Assembly: GCA_900466945.1 (NCBI GenBank)
Contig: UBNV01000010.1
Coordinates: 124,001 to 188,000 of the forward strand
Length of the DNA: 64,000 bases
Direction: 5' to 3'
Origin: Hyphomicrobiales bacterium
GTDB taxonomy: Bacteria; Pseudomonadota; Alphaproteobacteria; Rhizobiales; Rhizobiaceae
Shown: positions 16,593-26,305 of the stretch, piece by piece
Position numbering within the stretch: the first letter of the stretch is position 1
Layout: each line of letters starts with the position of its first letter
The notes under the pieces: generated by a model
Database searches by the model: none
What the model saw: the letters and a program-made list of their open reading frames with translations, nothing else
Told to the model about the DNA's origin: nothing
Translations under genes and position numbers: made by a program

Positions 16593-18160
16593 GAGCGGGC
16601 GTCCCTCGCATCTTGCTGCCACTGAGTTGCCAGGAGGGTAACCGGATCCGGAACCAGATCGGCGACGATACGGGCCGAAGAGACGACGCCCGGCAGTCCA
16701 GCTCCCGGATGCGTGCCGGCACCACAGAGGTAGAGATTGTCGAGTTCCTCGCTCTTGTTGTGCGGACGAAACCAGGCGCTCTGGAACAGCTTCGGTTCGA
16801 GCGCGAAGGCCGCGCCTTGCCACGACAGCAGGCGGTCACGGAAGTCGATCGGGGTCGCGAGACGGGAGGTCACGATGTGGCGTGCCAGATTAGGGAGGAC
16901 AGTCTCTTCGAGCCGCTTCTCGATCTTTTGGCGGTAGCGCTCGGCCGTATCCGCCCAGTCGGTTGCACTTGCCAAATTGGGCACCGGGCTCAGCACGTAA
17001 AAGGCGTCGCAACCGGGCGGCGCAAGCGACGGGTCGCTCGCAGTCGGCCGGTGCAGATAGAGGCTGAAGTCCTCGGCAAGGCGATGTTTTCTGAAGATGT
17101 CGTCGAGCAGGCCCCTGTAACGCGGCCCAAACAGCATGGTGTGATGCAAGATGTCGTCGTAGCGCCGGTTCGTGCCGAAATACCAGACGAAGAGGCTCAT
17201 CGAATAGTCGCCCCGCTCGAGCTTCGCATCGGTCCAGCGACGGCGCGGATAGGCCTTCAGCAAATGCCCGTAGGTGGTCGCGGGGTCGGCATTGGAGATG
17301 ACGATGTCGGCAGCGATCCGTTCGCCGGTGGCAAGCCTCACGCCCGTCGCCCGTCGCCCCTCGGTCTCGATTTCCGTCACCGTTTCCTCGAGGCGAATGC
17401 GGCCCCCATTGCGGGTCACCAGCGAAGCGATGCCACGTACGAGCGCATTGGTGCCGCCGATTGCGTGGTGCACGCCGTATTTTCCCTCAAGGTGCGCGAT
17501 CAGGCAATAGAAGGAGGTTGCCGAAAACGGGTTGCCGCCGATGAGCAGCGGATGGAAGGAAAAGAGAGTTCGCAGCTTGTCGCTGCGGAAATGCTTCGAC
17601 ACGACCGAATAGACGGATCTGTAGCCACCCAGACGGACCAGGCGGGCCAGCGTCTTTGCTGTAAAGAGCAGGCTGTGAAAGGGCTTGTGTGCGAGCTGTT
17701 CGAAGGCGACCTCGTAGATGCGGCGGCTCTCATCGAGGAAGTTGCGGTAACCGGCTACGTCCCTGGGCTCGATCCGGGCGATCTGCTTCTCCATCGCCGC
17801 GCGGTCGCCGGAATAGTCGAAGACCGTACCATCATCGAAGCGGACCCGGTAGAAGGGGGTGTTAGGCTTCAACTCCACATCGTCGCTCAGCCGGCCACTG
17901 CAATCGCGCCAGAGGTTTTCGAACAGCCAGGGGGCGGTGATGATGGTCGGGCCGGCATCGAAGGTAAAGCCGTCCTGCCTGTGGGCATAGGCGCGGCCAC
18001 CTGGCTCATTCAGCGGGTCGAGGATAGTGACCCGATAGCCTTTGGCTCCGAGCAGCGCCCCGGTCGTCAGGCCGCCAACGCCGGCGCCGATGATGACGGC
18101 ATGCGGCCGGTTGTCGATCGAGTAGGTTTGCGGTTTGTGGAAGCGTCCGGCGATGTTCAT
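16589..18160 (-). CDS. crtI: Phytoene desaturase
   Basis: FAD-dependent desaturase that takes phytoene through three or four desaturations to neurosporene or lycopene. The dinucleotide fold GAGVGG is at residues 25-30, with FDAGPTIITAPWLFENL and the C-terminal signature NLYLCGAGTHPGAGLPGVVSSA intact. The 523-aa length is standard. The ATG at 18160 overlaps the bchO stop (ATGA), and crtB follows with the same overlap. No crtA (spheroidene monooxygenase) lies in this part of the cluster, so a spirilloxanthin-type end product is more likely than spheroidenone; that depends on the number of desaturations and on genes outside the window. Confidence 0.96.
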   Translation of the reverse strand: MNIAGRFHKPQTYSIDNRPHAVIIGAGVGGLTTGALLGAKGYRVTILDPLNEPGGRAYAHRQDGFTFDAGPTIITAPWLFENLWRDCSGRLSDDVELKPNTPFYRVRFDDGTVFDYSGDRAAMEKQIARIEPRDVAGYRNFLDESRRIYEVAFEQLAHKPFHSLLFTAKTLARLVRLGGYRSVYSVVSKHFRSDKLRTLFSFHPLLIGGNPFSATSFYCLIAHLEGKYGVHHAIGGTNALVRGIASLVTRNGGRIRLEETVTEIETEGRRATGVRLATGERIAADIVISNADPATTYGHLLKAYPRRRWTDAKLERGDYSMSLFVWYFGTNRRYDDILHHTMLFGPRYRGLLDDIFRKHRLAEDFSLYLHRPTASDPSLAPPGCDAFYVLSPVPNLASATDWADTAERYRQKIEKRLEETVLPNLARHIVTSRLATPIDFRDRLLSWQGAAFALEPKLFQSAWFRPHNKSEELDNLYLCGAGTHPGAGLPGVVSSARIVADLVPDPVTLLATQWQQDARDARS

Positions 18161-19065
18161 GCTGCGTCCGCTCCGTTTGATCTCTGTTCGCCGATCGCCT
18201 CATCCAGCCAGCGGACCACATCGGCAGCCCGACATTCGTGCAGCAGATGTCCGCCGCGGTCCGTCAAAACGAGCCGGCTGCCGGCGGCGTGCCGGGCCGC
18301 ATGGGTCGAGTTCTCGATCGGGACCATGGGATCGTCGCGAGCGGCGATCAGCGTCATGGGGAAGGGTAGGCGCCGCAACGTGGCGTCGAAGCGGGTCAGA
18401 TCCCAGGCCGCCATCATGCCGAGTGCCCCCCGGACATGGGCGGGCGAGGCGAGCAGTCGGCGGTAGAGCGCCTTGCCTTCTTCGTCGATCGCGGAGCCGG
18501 TGGCGGCCAGCAGATTGCCGCAGAGCGGTGTTGCGCGCGCGAGCAGCGAGAACATCGATGCGGAAAAGGGATTGGCAAAGAGCGCCTTGGCGAGCGGCGA
18601 AAACAGCGCATTGCCGCGGATTGGGAGATAGGCGCCGTTGATGCCGACGACATGGCGCGGCACGGCCGAGGCCTGGCTGGCCGCGAGCATGACGGCGATG
18701 GCCGCACCGGCCGAGTGGCCGACGATAATGGCAGGGCACCGGTCGATGAGGGCGAGGAGTTCCGTCAGCGCCCGCACCATGCCCGGAAGCGAGAGGTCGC
18801 CCGAACCACGCGCGCGCGTGAAACCATGCCCCGGAAGGTCGGGGGCAACGACACGGAAGCGCGTGGACAGAAGCGGCAGCAGGTGTCGCCAGGAATGGGA
18901 GGCAGCACCTGTGCCGTGCAGAAGCAGGATGACAGGTGCGTCCTCCGGTCCGGCGAGCTGGACGTGCCAGTCGCAGGAGGTGGTCTTCAGGAACTGGCTC
19001 GCGCTGCGGTTCGGCCAGGAAAGGCCGTCTGTCTCCCAGCGAAGCCCGTCCCGTTCACCACTCAT
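18157..19065 (-). CDS. bchO: Alpha/beta hydrolase BchO of the Mg-chelatase operon
   Basis: A 302-aa alpha/beta-hydrolase-fold protein found next to bchI and bchD in purple bacteria; its exact chemistry is not settled, and Mg-chelatase accessory or ester-hydrolase roles have been suggested. Visible features are the oxyanion turn HGTGAASHSWR, the strand RVVAPDLPGHG, the nucleophile elbow GHSAG with Ser118, and a late GGHLLHE that supplies the histidine. The N terminus WPNRSASQFLKTTSCDWHVQ is characteristic of BchO. It overlaps bchD by 4 nt upstream and crtI by 4 nt downstream, so it sits at the junction between the chelatase and carotenoid parts of the operon. Confidence 0.93.
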   Translation of the reverse strand: MSGERDGLRWETDGLSWPNRSASQFLKTTSCDWHVQLAGPEDAPVILLLHGTGAASHSWRHLLPLLSTRFRVVAPDLPGHGFTRARGSGDLSLPGMVRALTELLALIDRCPAIIVGHSAGAAIAVMLAASQASAVPRHVVGINGAYLPIRGNALFSPLAKALFANPFSASMFSLLARATPLCGNLLAATGSAIDEEGKALYRRLLASPAHVRGALGMMAAWDLTRFDATLRRLPFPMTLIAARDDPMVPIENSTHAARHAAGSRLVLTDRGGHLLHECRAADVVRWLDEAIGEQRSNGADAA

Positions 19066-20903
19066 GTCCGGGCCTCTTGCATGGAGCGGTCGACGAGATG
19101 CGAGACACGTCCGGCATCGACCTTTTTCAGCACATGCAAATCGGCGCCGAGCATCTGGGCAAGGTTGGTGACACTGTCGCGGGGTCGCCGCGCGATGTCG
19201 ATGCAGATCGTCCGGAAGTCTCTGAGCTTGCAGGATGCGGCGAGCCGCGAAAGTTCATCGGCCGCCCGTGCACGGTCCGGTGTGCCATCGAGGGCGATAT
19301 TGCCACTACCATCCGTCAGGAGGACGAGGACCGGGCTGCTGCCACGGCGCTCCACCGATATTGCCAGTTCCAGACCCGCCTTGAGGCCGGCGGCGAGTGG
19401 CGTCGGACCGCCACCGGGGAGAGCAGCCAACTTGCGCTTGGCCGCCGTCAAGGAACGGGTGGGGGGAAGCAGGAGATCGGCCCCGGTGCCCCTGAAAGCG
19501 ATGAGGGCGACCTCGTCGCGACGGCCGTAACAACGGGCGAGTAGTTGCTCGATAGCGCCCTTTGTCTCGCCGAGCCGCTCCAAGGCGGTCGAGCCGGAAG
19601 CATCGACGACGAAGATCGCAGTCGAGGGGGCGGCATGGCGCAGCCGCACGTAGCGGAAGTCATCGCGGGTGACGAAGGCACGCGGGGTTCTCCCTTCTGT
19701 CAGCGGTGTGGCATCCGCTTTGCCCAAGGTAAGGCGCTGGGCGGCCCTGATCCGCTGGAAAGGGGCTGCCGCGCGCAACGTCGCGACGATGTCTGGCTTT
19801 GCCTCCGGATGCGGCGGTGCGAGACCGATGCCGAAAGGCCTGCCCCGGCGTGCATTCTTGCGGAGACCGCCGGATTTGCCGGCCGATCCCGACCCGCGAG
19901 TGGGGCGCTGGCAAATCGACAGCCAAGGATCGGCTACGAGTGCGCCTGCCTGAACGGCTGCCAGCATTTCGGTCAGCGTGTCGAGCTGCGTCGGGTCCGT
20001 CTTGGGCTCTGACGGTTCTTCCGGCTCGGTCATGTCTGCTGGCGGACGTTGCTCTTCCGCTTGTTGCGGGAGCTGATCGATGTCGGGTTCGGGCTCGTTT
20101 GCCTCGGTGGGGGAAGCTTCGGGCTGTGGAGCAAGGCGGAGGCCGAGGCAGAGCCGAAGGGCGATCAGCGCATCACTTTCATTGGTTGCCAAGCGACCGT
20201 CGCGCCAGGCGAGCAGCCTTGCCGTGCGAACGAGATGCCCGAGAATTCGCGGCGAGCGGTGGCCGGCAGACAGCGACAGACAAGCGAGGGCCTTCATGAG
20301 CCGGTCGTCGATCGTCATTGTGCGCCATGCGTGATCAACTTCAGCAGTGCCAACCGCTGCTGCGGATGTGCTCGTCGTGTGGTGCCAGGCGATTCCATCG
20401 AGATCCACTCGCAGCGCGAGCCGGTCGCCGAGCAGACTGGAAATCGGCGCTTCCTCGTTGAGGGATTCGTCGATCGCGATGACCAGAAAACCGCCAGCAT
20501 TGGGCTGGTCCGCGGATTTTGCAACCAAGGCGGCGAGAGCCGGGTCAAGGCGCTCGGCCATCGGGATCAATAGTACGCCTCCCTCGGCGCGGGCGAGAAG
20601 TCCCTGCTGGCGGATCATCCTGCCTTGCGCCGAGGTCGCTGCGAGGTCGATCCCGCCGACGAGATTGGCGAAGGAACTGCCCGGCGGCAGCCGTGTCCAA
20701 GGCGTATTGGCGCCCAATCGATCCTGAAGGCGGGACAGGAAAAGGTCGCGGACACCGCCAGATCGTGCCTTGAGCCACAGGCCGCCGATCGCTGCCCTTC
20801 CAACGCAAAGGAGCTCGATGGCGAGCAAGGCATCCGCCCACAACTCGGCTCCCCGATCATCCAGTGCCTGTTCGAAGGCTTCGTGCGGGCCGAGCTCAGC
20901 CAT
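19062..20903 (-). CDS. bchD: Magnesium chelatase subunit D
   Basis: AAA-related subunit that, with BchI and BchH, inserts Mg into protoporphyrin IX. The start is ATG at 20903 ([14 protein letters not shown]), overlapping the bchI stop by 8 nt, giving 613 aa. It has a degenerate AAA module (residues about 1-230), a Pro/Glu-rich acidic linker (PTEANEPEPDIDQLPQQAEEQ region) and a C-terminal von Willebrand/integrin I domain with a complete MIDAS motif DASGST starting at Asp434. That layout is typical of BchD. The family length is usually 560-600 aa, so the linker is slightly long. BchH is not in the window. Confidence 0.96.
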   Translation of the reverse strand: MAELGPHEAFEQALDDRGAELWADALLAIELLCVGRAAIGGLWLKARSGGVRDLFLSRLQDRLGANTPWTRLPPGSSFANLVGGIDLAATSAQGRMIRQQGLLARAEGGVLLIPMAERLDPALAALVAKSADQPNAGGFLVIAIDESLNEEAPISSLLGDRLALRVDLDGIAWHHTTSTSAAAVGTAEVDHAWRTMTIDDRLMKALACLSLSAGHRSPRILGHLVRTARLLAWRDGRLATNESDALIALRLCLGLRLAPQPEASPTEANEPEPDIDQLPQQAEEQRPPADMTEPEEPSEPKTDPTQLDTLTEMLAAVQAGALVADPWLSICQRPTRGSGSAGKSGGLRKNARRGRPFGIGLAPPHPEAKPDIVATLRAAAPFQRIRAAQRLTLGKADATPLTEGRTPRAFVTRDDFRYVRLRHAAPSTAIFVVDASGSTALERLGETKGAIEQLLARCYGRRDEVALIAFRGTGADLLLPPTRSLTAAKRKLAALPGGGPTPLAAGLKAGLELAISVERRGSSPVLVLLTDGSGNIALDGTPDRARAADELSRLAASCKLRDFRTICIDIARRPRDSVTNLAQMLGADLHVLKKVDAGRVSHLVDRSMQEART

Positions 20904-21933
20904 GAACGTGACCGGCGCTGATCGTTGCCAGCGCTCGCTCGACCCTCGGCGTCGAGCCGGCGTCGTCGAGTGGGTCGCGCCGCAGACGGTGGCAGAGGAC
21001 CATGGGCGCGATTTCGGCGATATCGTCCCAGGTGACGAGCTTGCGTCCGGCGAGTGCCGCTGCCGCGCGGCCCGCACGCATGAGTGTTAGTTCGCCGCGC
21101 ATGCCGTCAATGCCGAGCCTCAGGCATAGCTGCGACATGCGCATTACGACGTTGTCTGGGATGTCGACTTGGCGGAGGATCTTGCGGGCTGCGATGACGC
21201 GTCGGCCGATCGCCTCGTCCCGTTTCGCCCAGATTTTCGCAAAGGCTGCCGGGTCTGTCTCATAGGCGTCGCGGCGACGGATGACGTCGATGCGCTGATC
21301 GATGTCTTCGATGGTGCGGACGTCCACCGAGAGGCCGAAACGATCCAGCAGCTGGGGACGAAGGTCGCCTTCTTCCGGATTGCCGCTGCCGACGAGCACG
21401 AAGCGGGCGGCATGGCGGATGCTGAGGCCTTCCCGCTCGACGACATTGACGCCAGAAGCTGCGGCATCGAGGAGGAGATCGACCAGATGGTCTTCGAGCA
21501 GATTGATCTCGTCGATATAGAGAAAGCCTCTGTTGGCTGCGGCCAGCAGCCCGGGTTCGAAGTGCTTTTCACCGGCCACTAGCGCCTTTTCGATGTCGAG
21601 TGATCCACAGACCCGGTCCTCGGTGGCGCCAAGCGGCAGGTCGATCATCGGCGCCCGATGCTTGACGATCGGCGGCGGCTTCAGACCTTTGGCCGGATTG
21701 CAGACGCCGCAGGCAGGCTGGGGTTCGGCCGGCAGACAATTGTAGCGGCAACCTGTGCGCGTTTCGATCGGCGGCAACAGCTCCGTCAGAGCCCGAACGG
21801 CGGTCGATTTTCCCGTTCCGCGATCGCCGAAGATCAGCACGCCGCCGAGCAGAGGTTCGACTGCGGCCATCAGGAGAGCCTTCTTCATGTCCTCCTGTTC
21901 GACGATGGCGGCGAATGGGAATGGTTGGGCCAT
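20896..21933 (-). CDS. bchI: Magnesium chelatase ATPase subunit I
   Basis: AAA+ ATPase that forms the hexameric motor of Mg chelatase. Walker A GDRGTGKS is at residues 36-43, Walker [26 protein letters not shown] follows, and the sensor/arginine-finger segment [19 protein letters not shown] is intact. The insertion with [17 protein letters not shown] carries the cysteines usual for this family. The 345-aa length is normal. First gene of bchIDO-crtIB; the promoter region upstream holds a TGT-N12-ACA site 20 bp from the start codon, so the operon is likely under PpsR-type repression. Confidence 0.97.
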   Translation of the reverse strand: MAQPFPFAAIVEQEDMKKALLMAAVEPLLGGVLIFGDRGTGKSTAVRALTELLPPIETRTGCRYNCLPAEPQPACGVCNPAKGLKPPPIVKHRAPMIDLPLGATEDRVCGSLDIEKALVAGEKHFEPGLLAAANRGFLYIDEINLLEDHLVDLLLDAAASGVNVVEREGLSIRHAARFVLVGSGNPEEGDLRPQLLDRFGLSVDVRTIEDIDQRIDVIRRRDAYETDPAAFAKIWAKRDEAIGRRVIAARKILRQVDIPDNVVMRMSQLCLRLGIDGMRGELTLMRAGRAAAALAGRKLVTWDDIAEIAPMVLCHRLRRDPLDDAGSTPRVERALATISAGHVHG

Positions 21934-21953
21934 GGATCCCGTCTCGGTTCGAG

Positions 21954-21971
21954 TGTCAAATTTAGTTTACA
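21954..21971 (-). promoter_or_regulatory. PpsR/CrtJ-type operator upstream of bchI
   Basis: TGTCAAATTTAGTTTACA fits TGT-N12-ACA and lies 21-38 bp before the bchI start codon. Unlike the other two operators in this cluster, no second copy is seen 8 bp away on either side. Confidence 0.75.
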
Positions 21972-22023
21972 CTTTTCGCCGTCGCTTTGAAGGGGGTGTT
22001 GGCGGGAATCTTCTTCCTGAACG

Positions 22024-22050
22024 AAAACGGCCGCGCTCAAGGCGCGGCCG
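22024..22050 (-). terminator. Rho-independent terminator of the RND operon
   Basis: A perfect 9-bp stem (CGGCCGCGC / GCGCGGCCG, 5-nt loop) is followed on the minus strand by TTTT. It lies 25 nt past the stop of the RND transporter gene. Confidence 0.75.
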
Positions 22051-22074
22051 ATGGCATCACGTTTCTTGTTTCGA

Positions 22075-25000
22075 TCAGGTTCTCAGCACCCGGTAGATCG
22101 CCGGGATGACCAGTACCGTCAGCAGCGTCGAGGAGATCAGGCCGAAGAGCAGCGAGATCGCCAAGCCCTGGAAGATCGGGTCGGTCAGGATTACGGCGGC
22201 ACCGATGATGGCGGCGAGAGCGGTCAGGAGGATCGGCTTGAAACGAATTGAGCCCGCCTCGATCAGTACGTCCGTCTGCGTCTTGTCGGTGTGATCGGAG
22301 TGGCGGATGAAGTCCACGAGCAGAATCGAGTTGCGGACGATGATGCCGGCGAGTGCGATAAAGCCGATCATGGACGTGGCCGAGAAAGGCGCGTCGAACA
22401 GCCAGTGACCGCCGAGGATGCCGATGAAGGTCAGCGGCACGGGCGTGAGGATGACCAGCGGCACCTTGAACGAACCGAACTGCGCGACGACGAGGATGTA
22501 GATGCCGAGGAGCGCGATCATGAAGGCGGCACCCATGTCGCGGAAAGTCACCCAGGTGACTTCCCATTCGCCATCCCAGAGCAGCGTTGTCTCGTCTTCG
22601 TTGGTCGGCTGGCCGTTGAGCGAGATCACCGGCTTGGGCAGGCCCGTCCAGTCCTGTGCGTCGATCGTCTCCTGTACGGCGAGCATGCCGTAAAGCGGGG
22701 CTTCGAAATCGCCGGCCAGTTCGGCCGTCACCATCTCGGCGCTGATGCCGTTGTGACGGAAAATCGGCAGGGAAGTCTTCTCGTCGAGGACACGCACGAC
22801 GTCTCCGAGTTCGACCACGCCCTTGTCGCCCGGCAAGACATTGGCCGGCATCGGGGTCGAGAGGAAGCGCTCGTCGATGACCTTTTCACCCTTGGCCCGC
22901 TCCAGCCGGATCGGGATCGGCGGACGGCCTTCGCCGCGATGGGAATAACCGATGGTCTTGCCGTTCGAGAGGATCGCGATCGTATCGAAAACGTCGTCTT
23001 CCTCGACCCGGAAGAACTCCGCGTCGTCAGTCGATATGACCAGTCGCTTGCGCAGGGCCTCGACGCCATAGGAGTTGTCGACATCGACGATGAAGGGGAC
23101 CGAGCGGAAAGCCGCCTCGACCTTGGCGGCCACGGCACGACGGATGTCCGGCGTGGGGCCATAGATTTCGGCAAGCAGGGTCGCCATGACCGGCGGGCCT
23201 GGCGGGGGCTCGACGACCTTCAGGCTGGTGCCTTCGGGGGTGGCGATCGATGCAATCTGCTGGCGTATGCCGAGAGCGATATCGTGGCTCGAGCGGTACC
23301 GTTCCGACTTCGGCGTCAGATTGATCGCGACGTCTCCCTGATAGGAGGCGGCTCGCATGTAGGCATGGCGCACGAGACCGTTGAAGTTGAACGGGGCCGC
23401 TGTGCCGGCATGGGTCTGCACCGAAACCACTTCTGGCATGTCGAGGACGGTACGCCCGACTGCCTGGGCAATGGCATCGGTCGCCTCGACGGACGAGCCT
23501 TCCGGCAGATCGATCGTCACCTGCAGTTCCGACTTGTTGTCGAAGGGCAGGAGCTTCACCGTGACGTGCTTGGTGTAGAACAGGCTGAGGGATCCAAGCG
23601 TCAGCAGGCCGACCAGAGCTAGGAAGATCCAGCTGCGGGTCTTGGTAGCAAGGATGGGCCGGGCGGTCGCTGCATAGAGCCGTCCGAGTTTGCCACCCGC
23701 CTTGTGGTCCTCATGGGTGTGGACGGGCGCATTGCCGGCGACCTTCAGCATCAGCCAGGGCGTGACCATGACGGCGACGAAGAAGGAGAATATCATCGCG
23801 GCCGAAGCATTGGCCGGGATCGGGCTCATATAGGGGCCCATCATGCCGGATACGAAGAGCATTGGCAGGAGGGCGGCAACGACGGTCAGCGTCGCGACAA
23901 TCGTCGGATTGCCGACTTCGGCGACGGCCTCGATGGCGCTGCGCTGGCGCGAACGCTTGTCGCCCATGCCCCAGTGACGGGCGATGTTTTCGATGACGAC
24001 GATCGCGTCGTCGACGAGAATGCCGATCGAGAAGATGAGGGCAAAGAGCGAGACACGGTTCAGCGTGTAGCCCATCAGCCACGAGGCAAACAGGGTGAGC
24101 AGGATCGTCACGGGAATGACGATGGCAACGACCAGGGCTTCGCGCCGGCCGATCGCCAGCCAGACGAGCGCGATGATCGAGACGGTCGCGAGGGCGAGGT
24201 GGTAAAGAAGCTCGTTCGCCTTCTCGTCGGCGGTTTCGCCGTAATTGCGGGTCACCTCGACATGGATATCCTCAGGGATCAGCTTGCCTTCGAGGGCTTC
24301 GACGCGCTTGAGGATTGCCTCGGCAACCACTACGGCATTCGAGCCGGCGCGCTTGGCGACAGCGAGGGTGACAGACGGCACGCGCTCGATGGCTTCGCCA
24401 TTTTTCCGCAAGGTGGAGACCCGCGCTTCGGTCGTGTCGGTGGCGAAGCCTATCGTTGCGACATCGCGGACATAGACCGGGCGACCATCGCGGGCGGTCA
24501 GCAGAAGGTTGCCGATTTCGGCCGGTGTGGAGAGGGTCTCGCCGGCGATAACGTCGATCTGGCGGCCCTCTTCACGCACCTGCGAGGCCGGCATGGCGGT
24601 GTTTGCGCCGCCGACCTTGCCGGCGAGCTGCTGCAGGGTGATGCCGTAAAGGGCGAGTTTTTCCGGCTGCGGCGAGATGCGGATGATCTCATTGGTTTCC
24701 CCGACGACATAGGTCAGGCCCACGTCCTCGACCTTGGCGACCTCGTTGCGGACTTCGCGCACGATGCGGGTAAGGTCGTTGGCACCGACATGGCCGCTCG
24801 CGTCCTTGGTCGGGGAGAGGGTCAGCGTGACGATCGCCACGTCGTCGATACCGCGGCCCACGACCTTCGGTTCAGCAATGCCGACCGGAATGCGGTCGAT
24901 GTTGGCGCGCACCTTGTCGTGGACGCGCAGGACTGCGGCATCCGAGGATGTGCCGACCAGGAAGCGGGCGGTCACCATGACCATGTTGTCCATGGACTGG

Positions 25001-25320
25001 GCGTAGATGTGCTCGACGTCGTTGATGCTCTTGACGATTGTTTCCAGCGGTTCGGTGATCAGCTTCAGGGCGTCGTCTGCACGCAGTCCCGGAGCCTCGA
25101 CGATGATGTCGACCATGGGCACCGAGATCTGCGGTTCCTCCTCGCGCGGCAGGGTCAGCAGCGCGACGAGACCGAAGGCGAAAGCGGCGATCAGGAAGAG
25201 GGGGGTGAGCGGCGACTTGATGAAGGCGCGCGTGAGGTTGCCGGCAATGCCCAGATTGGCCATCGGGGTATCGTCTTCTGGCTCCGCGCCACTGGAGGTC
25301 TTTTCAATATGGTCGGTCAT
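22075..25320 (-). CDS. RND-family inner-membrane efflux transporter
   Basis: A 1081-aa proton-driven RND pump with two copies of a six-helix module separated by two large periplasmic loops. TM1 is near residues 36-56, and the TM4 signature GILVDDAIVVIENIARH carries the acidic pair used for proton relay. Periplasmic porter and docking domains are complete and the second half ends with TALAAIIGAAVILTDPIFQGLA. Sequence character is of the HAE1-like or broad 'acriflavin resistance' group rather than heavy-metal CzcA. Its ATG overlaps the adaptor gene stop (ATGA). No outer-membrane TolC partner is encoded nearby. Linkage to a BigR/SqrR-like regulator suggests induction by reactive sulfur or redox stress; the substrate is unknown. 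Confidence 0.93.
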   Translation of the reverse strand: MTDHIEKTSSGAEPEDDTPMANLGIAGNLTRAFIKSPLTPLFLIAAFAFGLVALLTLPREEEPQISVPMVDIIVEAPGLRADDALKLITEPLETIVKSINDVEHIYAQSMDNMVMVTARFLVGTSSDAAVLRVHDKVRANIDRIPVGIAEPKVVGRGIDDVAIVTLTLSPTKDASGHVGANDLTRIVREVRNEVAKVEDVGLTYVVGETNEIIRISPQPEKLALYGITLQQLAGKVGGANTAMPASQVREEGRQIDVIAGETLSTPAEIGNLLLTARDGRPVYVRDVATIGFATDTTEARVSTLRKNGEAIERVPSVTLAVAKRAGSNAVVVAEAILKRVEALEGKLIPEDIHVEVTRNYGETADEKANELLYHLALATVSIIALVWLAIGRREALVVAIVIPVTILLTLFASWLMGYTLNRVSLFALIFSIGILVDDAIVVIENIARHWGMGDKRSRQRSAIEAVAEVGNPTIVATLTVVAALLPMLFVSGMMGPYMSPIPANASAAMIFSFFVAVMVTPWLMLKVAGNAPVHTHEDHKAGGKLGRLYAATARPILATKTRSWIFLALVGLLTLGSLSLFYTKHVTVKLLPFDNKSELQVTIDLPEGSSVEATDAIAQAVGRTVLDMPEVVSVQTHAGTAAPFNFNGLVRHAYMRAASYQGDVAINLTPKSERYRSSHDIALGIRQQIASIATPEGTSLKVVEPPPGPPVMATLLAEIYGPTPDIRRAVAAKVEAAFRSVPFIVDVDNSYGVEALRKRLVISTDDAEFFRVEEDDVFDTIAILSNGKTIGYSHRGEGRPPIPIRLERAKGEKVIDERFLSTPMPANVLPGDKGVVELGDVVRVLDEKTSLPIFRHNGISAEMVTAELAGDFEAPLYGMLAVQETIDAQDWTGLPKPVISLNGQPTNEDETTLLWDGEWEVTWVTFRDMGAAFMIALLGIYILVVAQFGSFKVPLVILTPVPLTFIGILGGHWLFDAPFSATSMIGFIALAGIIVRNSILLVDFIRHSDHTDKTQTDVLIEAGSIRFKPILLTALAAIIGAAVILTDPIFQGLAISLLFGLISSTLLTVLVIPAIYRVLRT

Positions 25321-26294
25321 TTCGTCACCACGACATCACCGACCACAAGACCGGACAGGATCTCGATGTGCTCCTGGCCATCTAGTTCCAGTGCATTGCC
25401 GGCGACCACGGCGCGTTCCACCACCTTGTCGCCCTCACGTACGGCGACGAAGTCGATGCCTGCGCGGCTTGATAGGGATGTGGAGGGCACCACCAACGCC
25501 TGACGATTGCCGACAGGCAGTTCAACGAGAACCCTTGCAGCGACGAAATCGGTTTCGAGGTCATCGACCTCCACATCCGCGGTGACGCGACCGCCCTCAA
25601 TCTGCGGATAGATCTTCACGAGTTCGCCTTCGAGCCTTTCGCCCGCAGCTTCAATGCGGATTCGGGCGCCCTGCGACAGTTCATGGGCGTGGCGTTCGGG
25701 AATGGCGAGCCGCAGGAAGAGCCCGCCGCCAGCGATTGTAGCTATGGTTTCGCCGGCCATGACGACGGCGTCGCGGGTGACCGGCACGGAGATGACGCGG
25801 CCGTCTGATGGCGCGACAACCGCACCCTCGGAGGTCTGCTGAACGAGAAGGGAGCGCTGAGCCTCGGCCTGGCGAACCTGGTTGGTGATCACGTCCAGCT
25901 GGGTACTCAGTTGGTCAAGGCGCTGGGTGCTGGTCGCGCCGCTGCGGACCAGACGCTCAGCGCGCTCGAGTTCCACGCGCGCGTCGTTCTTCGAAGCGTT
26001 CAGGCCCTGAAGTTGAGCGTCGACGGCCTTGATCTGGAAGTCGATCTTCTGATCCTTGACTTCCGCGATCACGTCGCCGGCCTTGACGAGGTCACCCTCG
26101 GTTACACTCAGCCCAACCATGGTCCCACCGAGGCGAGCCCTTGCGAGCACGGTGTTGCGAGGCTGGATCTGGCCATAGACCGCCTTCATCTCCGGTATGT
26201 TGACGGTCTGGAGCTTGATATCGGCCGCGTGGGCGGCGGATAGTCCCGCTGTCGTCAGGGCCGTGAACAGGATGATGAAGGAGGTGAGCTGCAT
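25317..26294 (-). CDS. RND efflux periplasmic adaptor (membrane fusion protein)
   Basis: The 325-aa adaptor links the RND pump to an outer-membrane channel. It has a Sec signal peptide (FIILFTALTTAGLSAAHA, cleavage near residue 23), a lipoyl-like half motif (TMVGLSVTEGDLVKAGDVIAEVKDQ), a short coiled-coil hairpin (residues about 70-125, rich in Gln, Leu and Ala), the second lipoyl half (GAVVAPSDGRVISVPVT) and beta-barrel/membrane-proximal domains. The hairpin is short compared with AcrA. It starts 11 nt after the DUF2892 gene and overlaps the pump gene by 4 nt, so the operon order is bigR-like, DUF2892, adaptor, pump. Confidence 0.92.
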   Translation of the reverse strand: MQLTSFIILFTALTTAGLSAAHAADIKLQTVNIPEMKAVYGQIQPRNTVLARARLGGTMVGLSVTEGDLVKAGDVIAEVKDQKIDFQIKAVDAQLQGLNASKNDARVELERAERLVRSGATSTQRLDQLSTQLDVITNQVRQAEAQRSLLVQQTSEGAVVAPSDGRVISVPVTRDAVVMAGETIATIAGGGLFLRLAIPERHAHELSQGARIRIEAAGERLEGELVKIYPQIEGGRVTADVEVDDLETDFVAARVLVELPVGNRQALVVPSTSLSSRAGIDFVAVREGDKVVERAVVAGNALELDGQEHIEILSGLVVGDVVVTK

Positions 26295-26305
26295 GATGAA
26301 TATCC

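Noticed and set aside
16613..18466. Plus-strand frame of 617 codons antisense to crtI and bchO
   Set aside because: Long only because of high GC and codon bias on the opposite strand. The crtI sequence is complete and conserved.
22291..25503. Two long plus-strand frames (443 and 599 codons) antisense to the RND transporter
   Set aside because: His/Asp/Arg/Gly-rich translations with no recognisable fold; the minus-strand RND protein is intact throughout.
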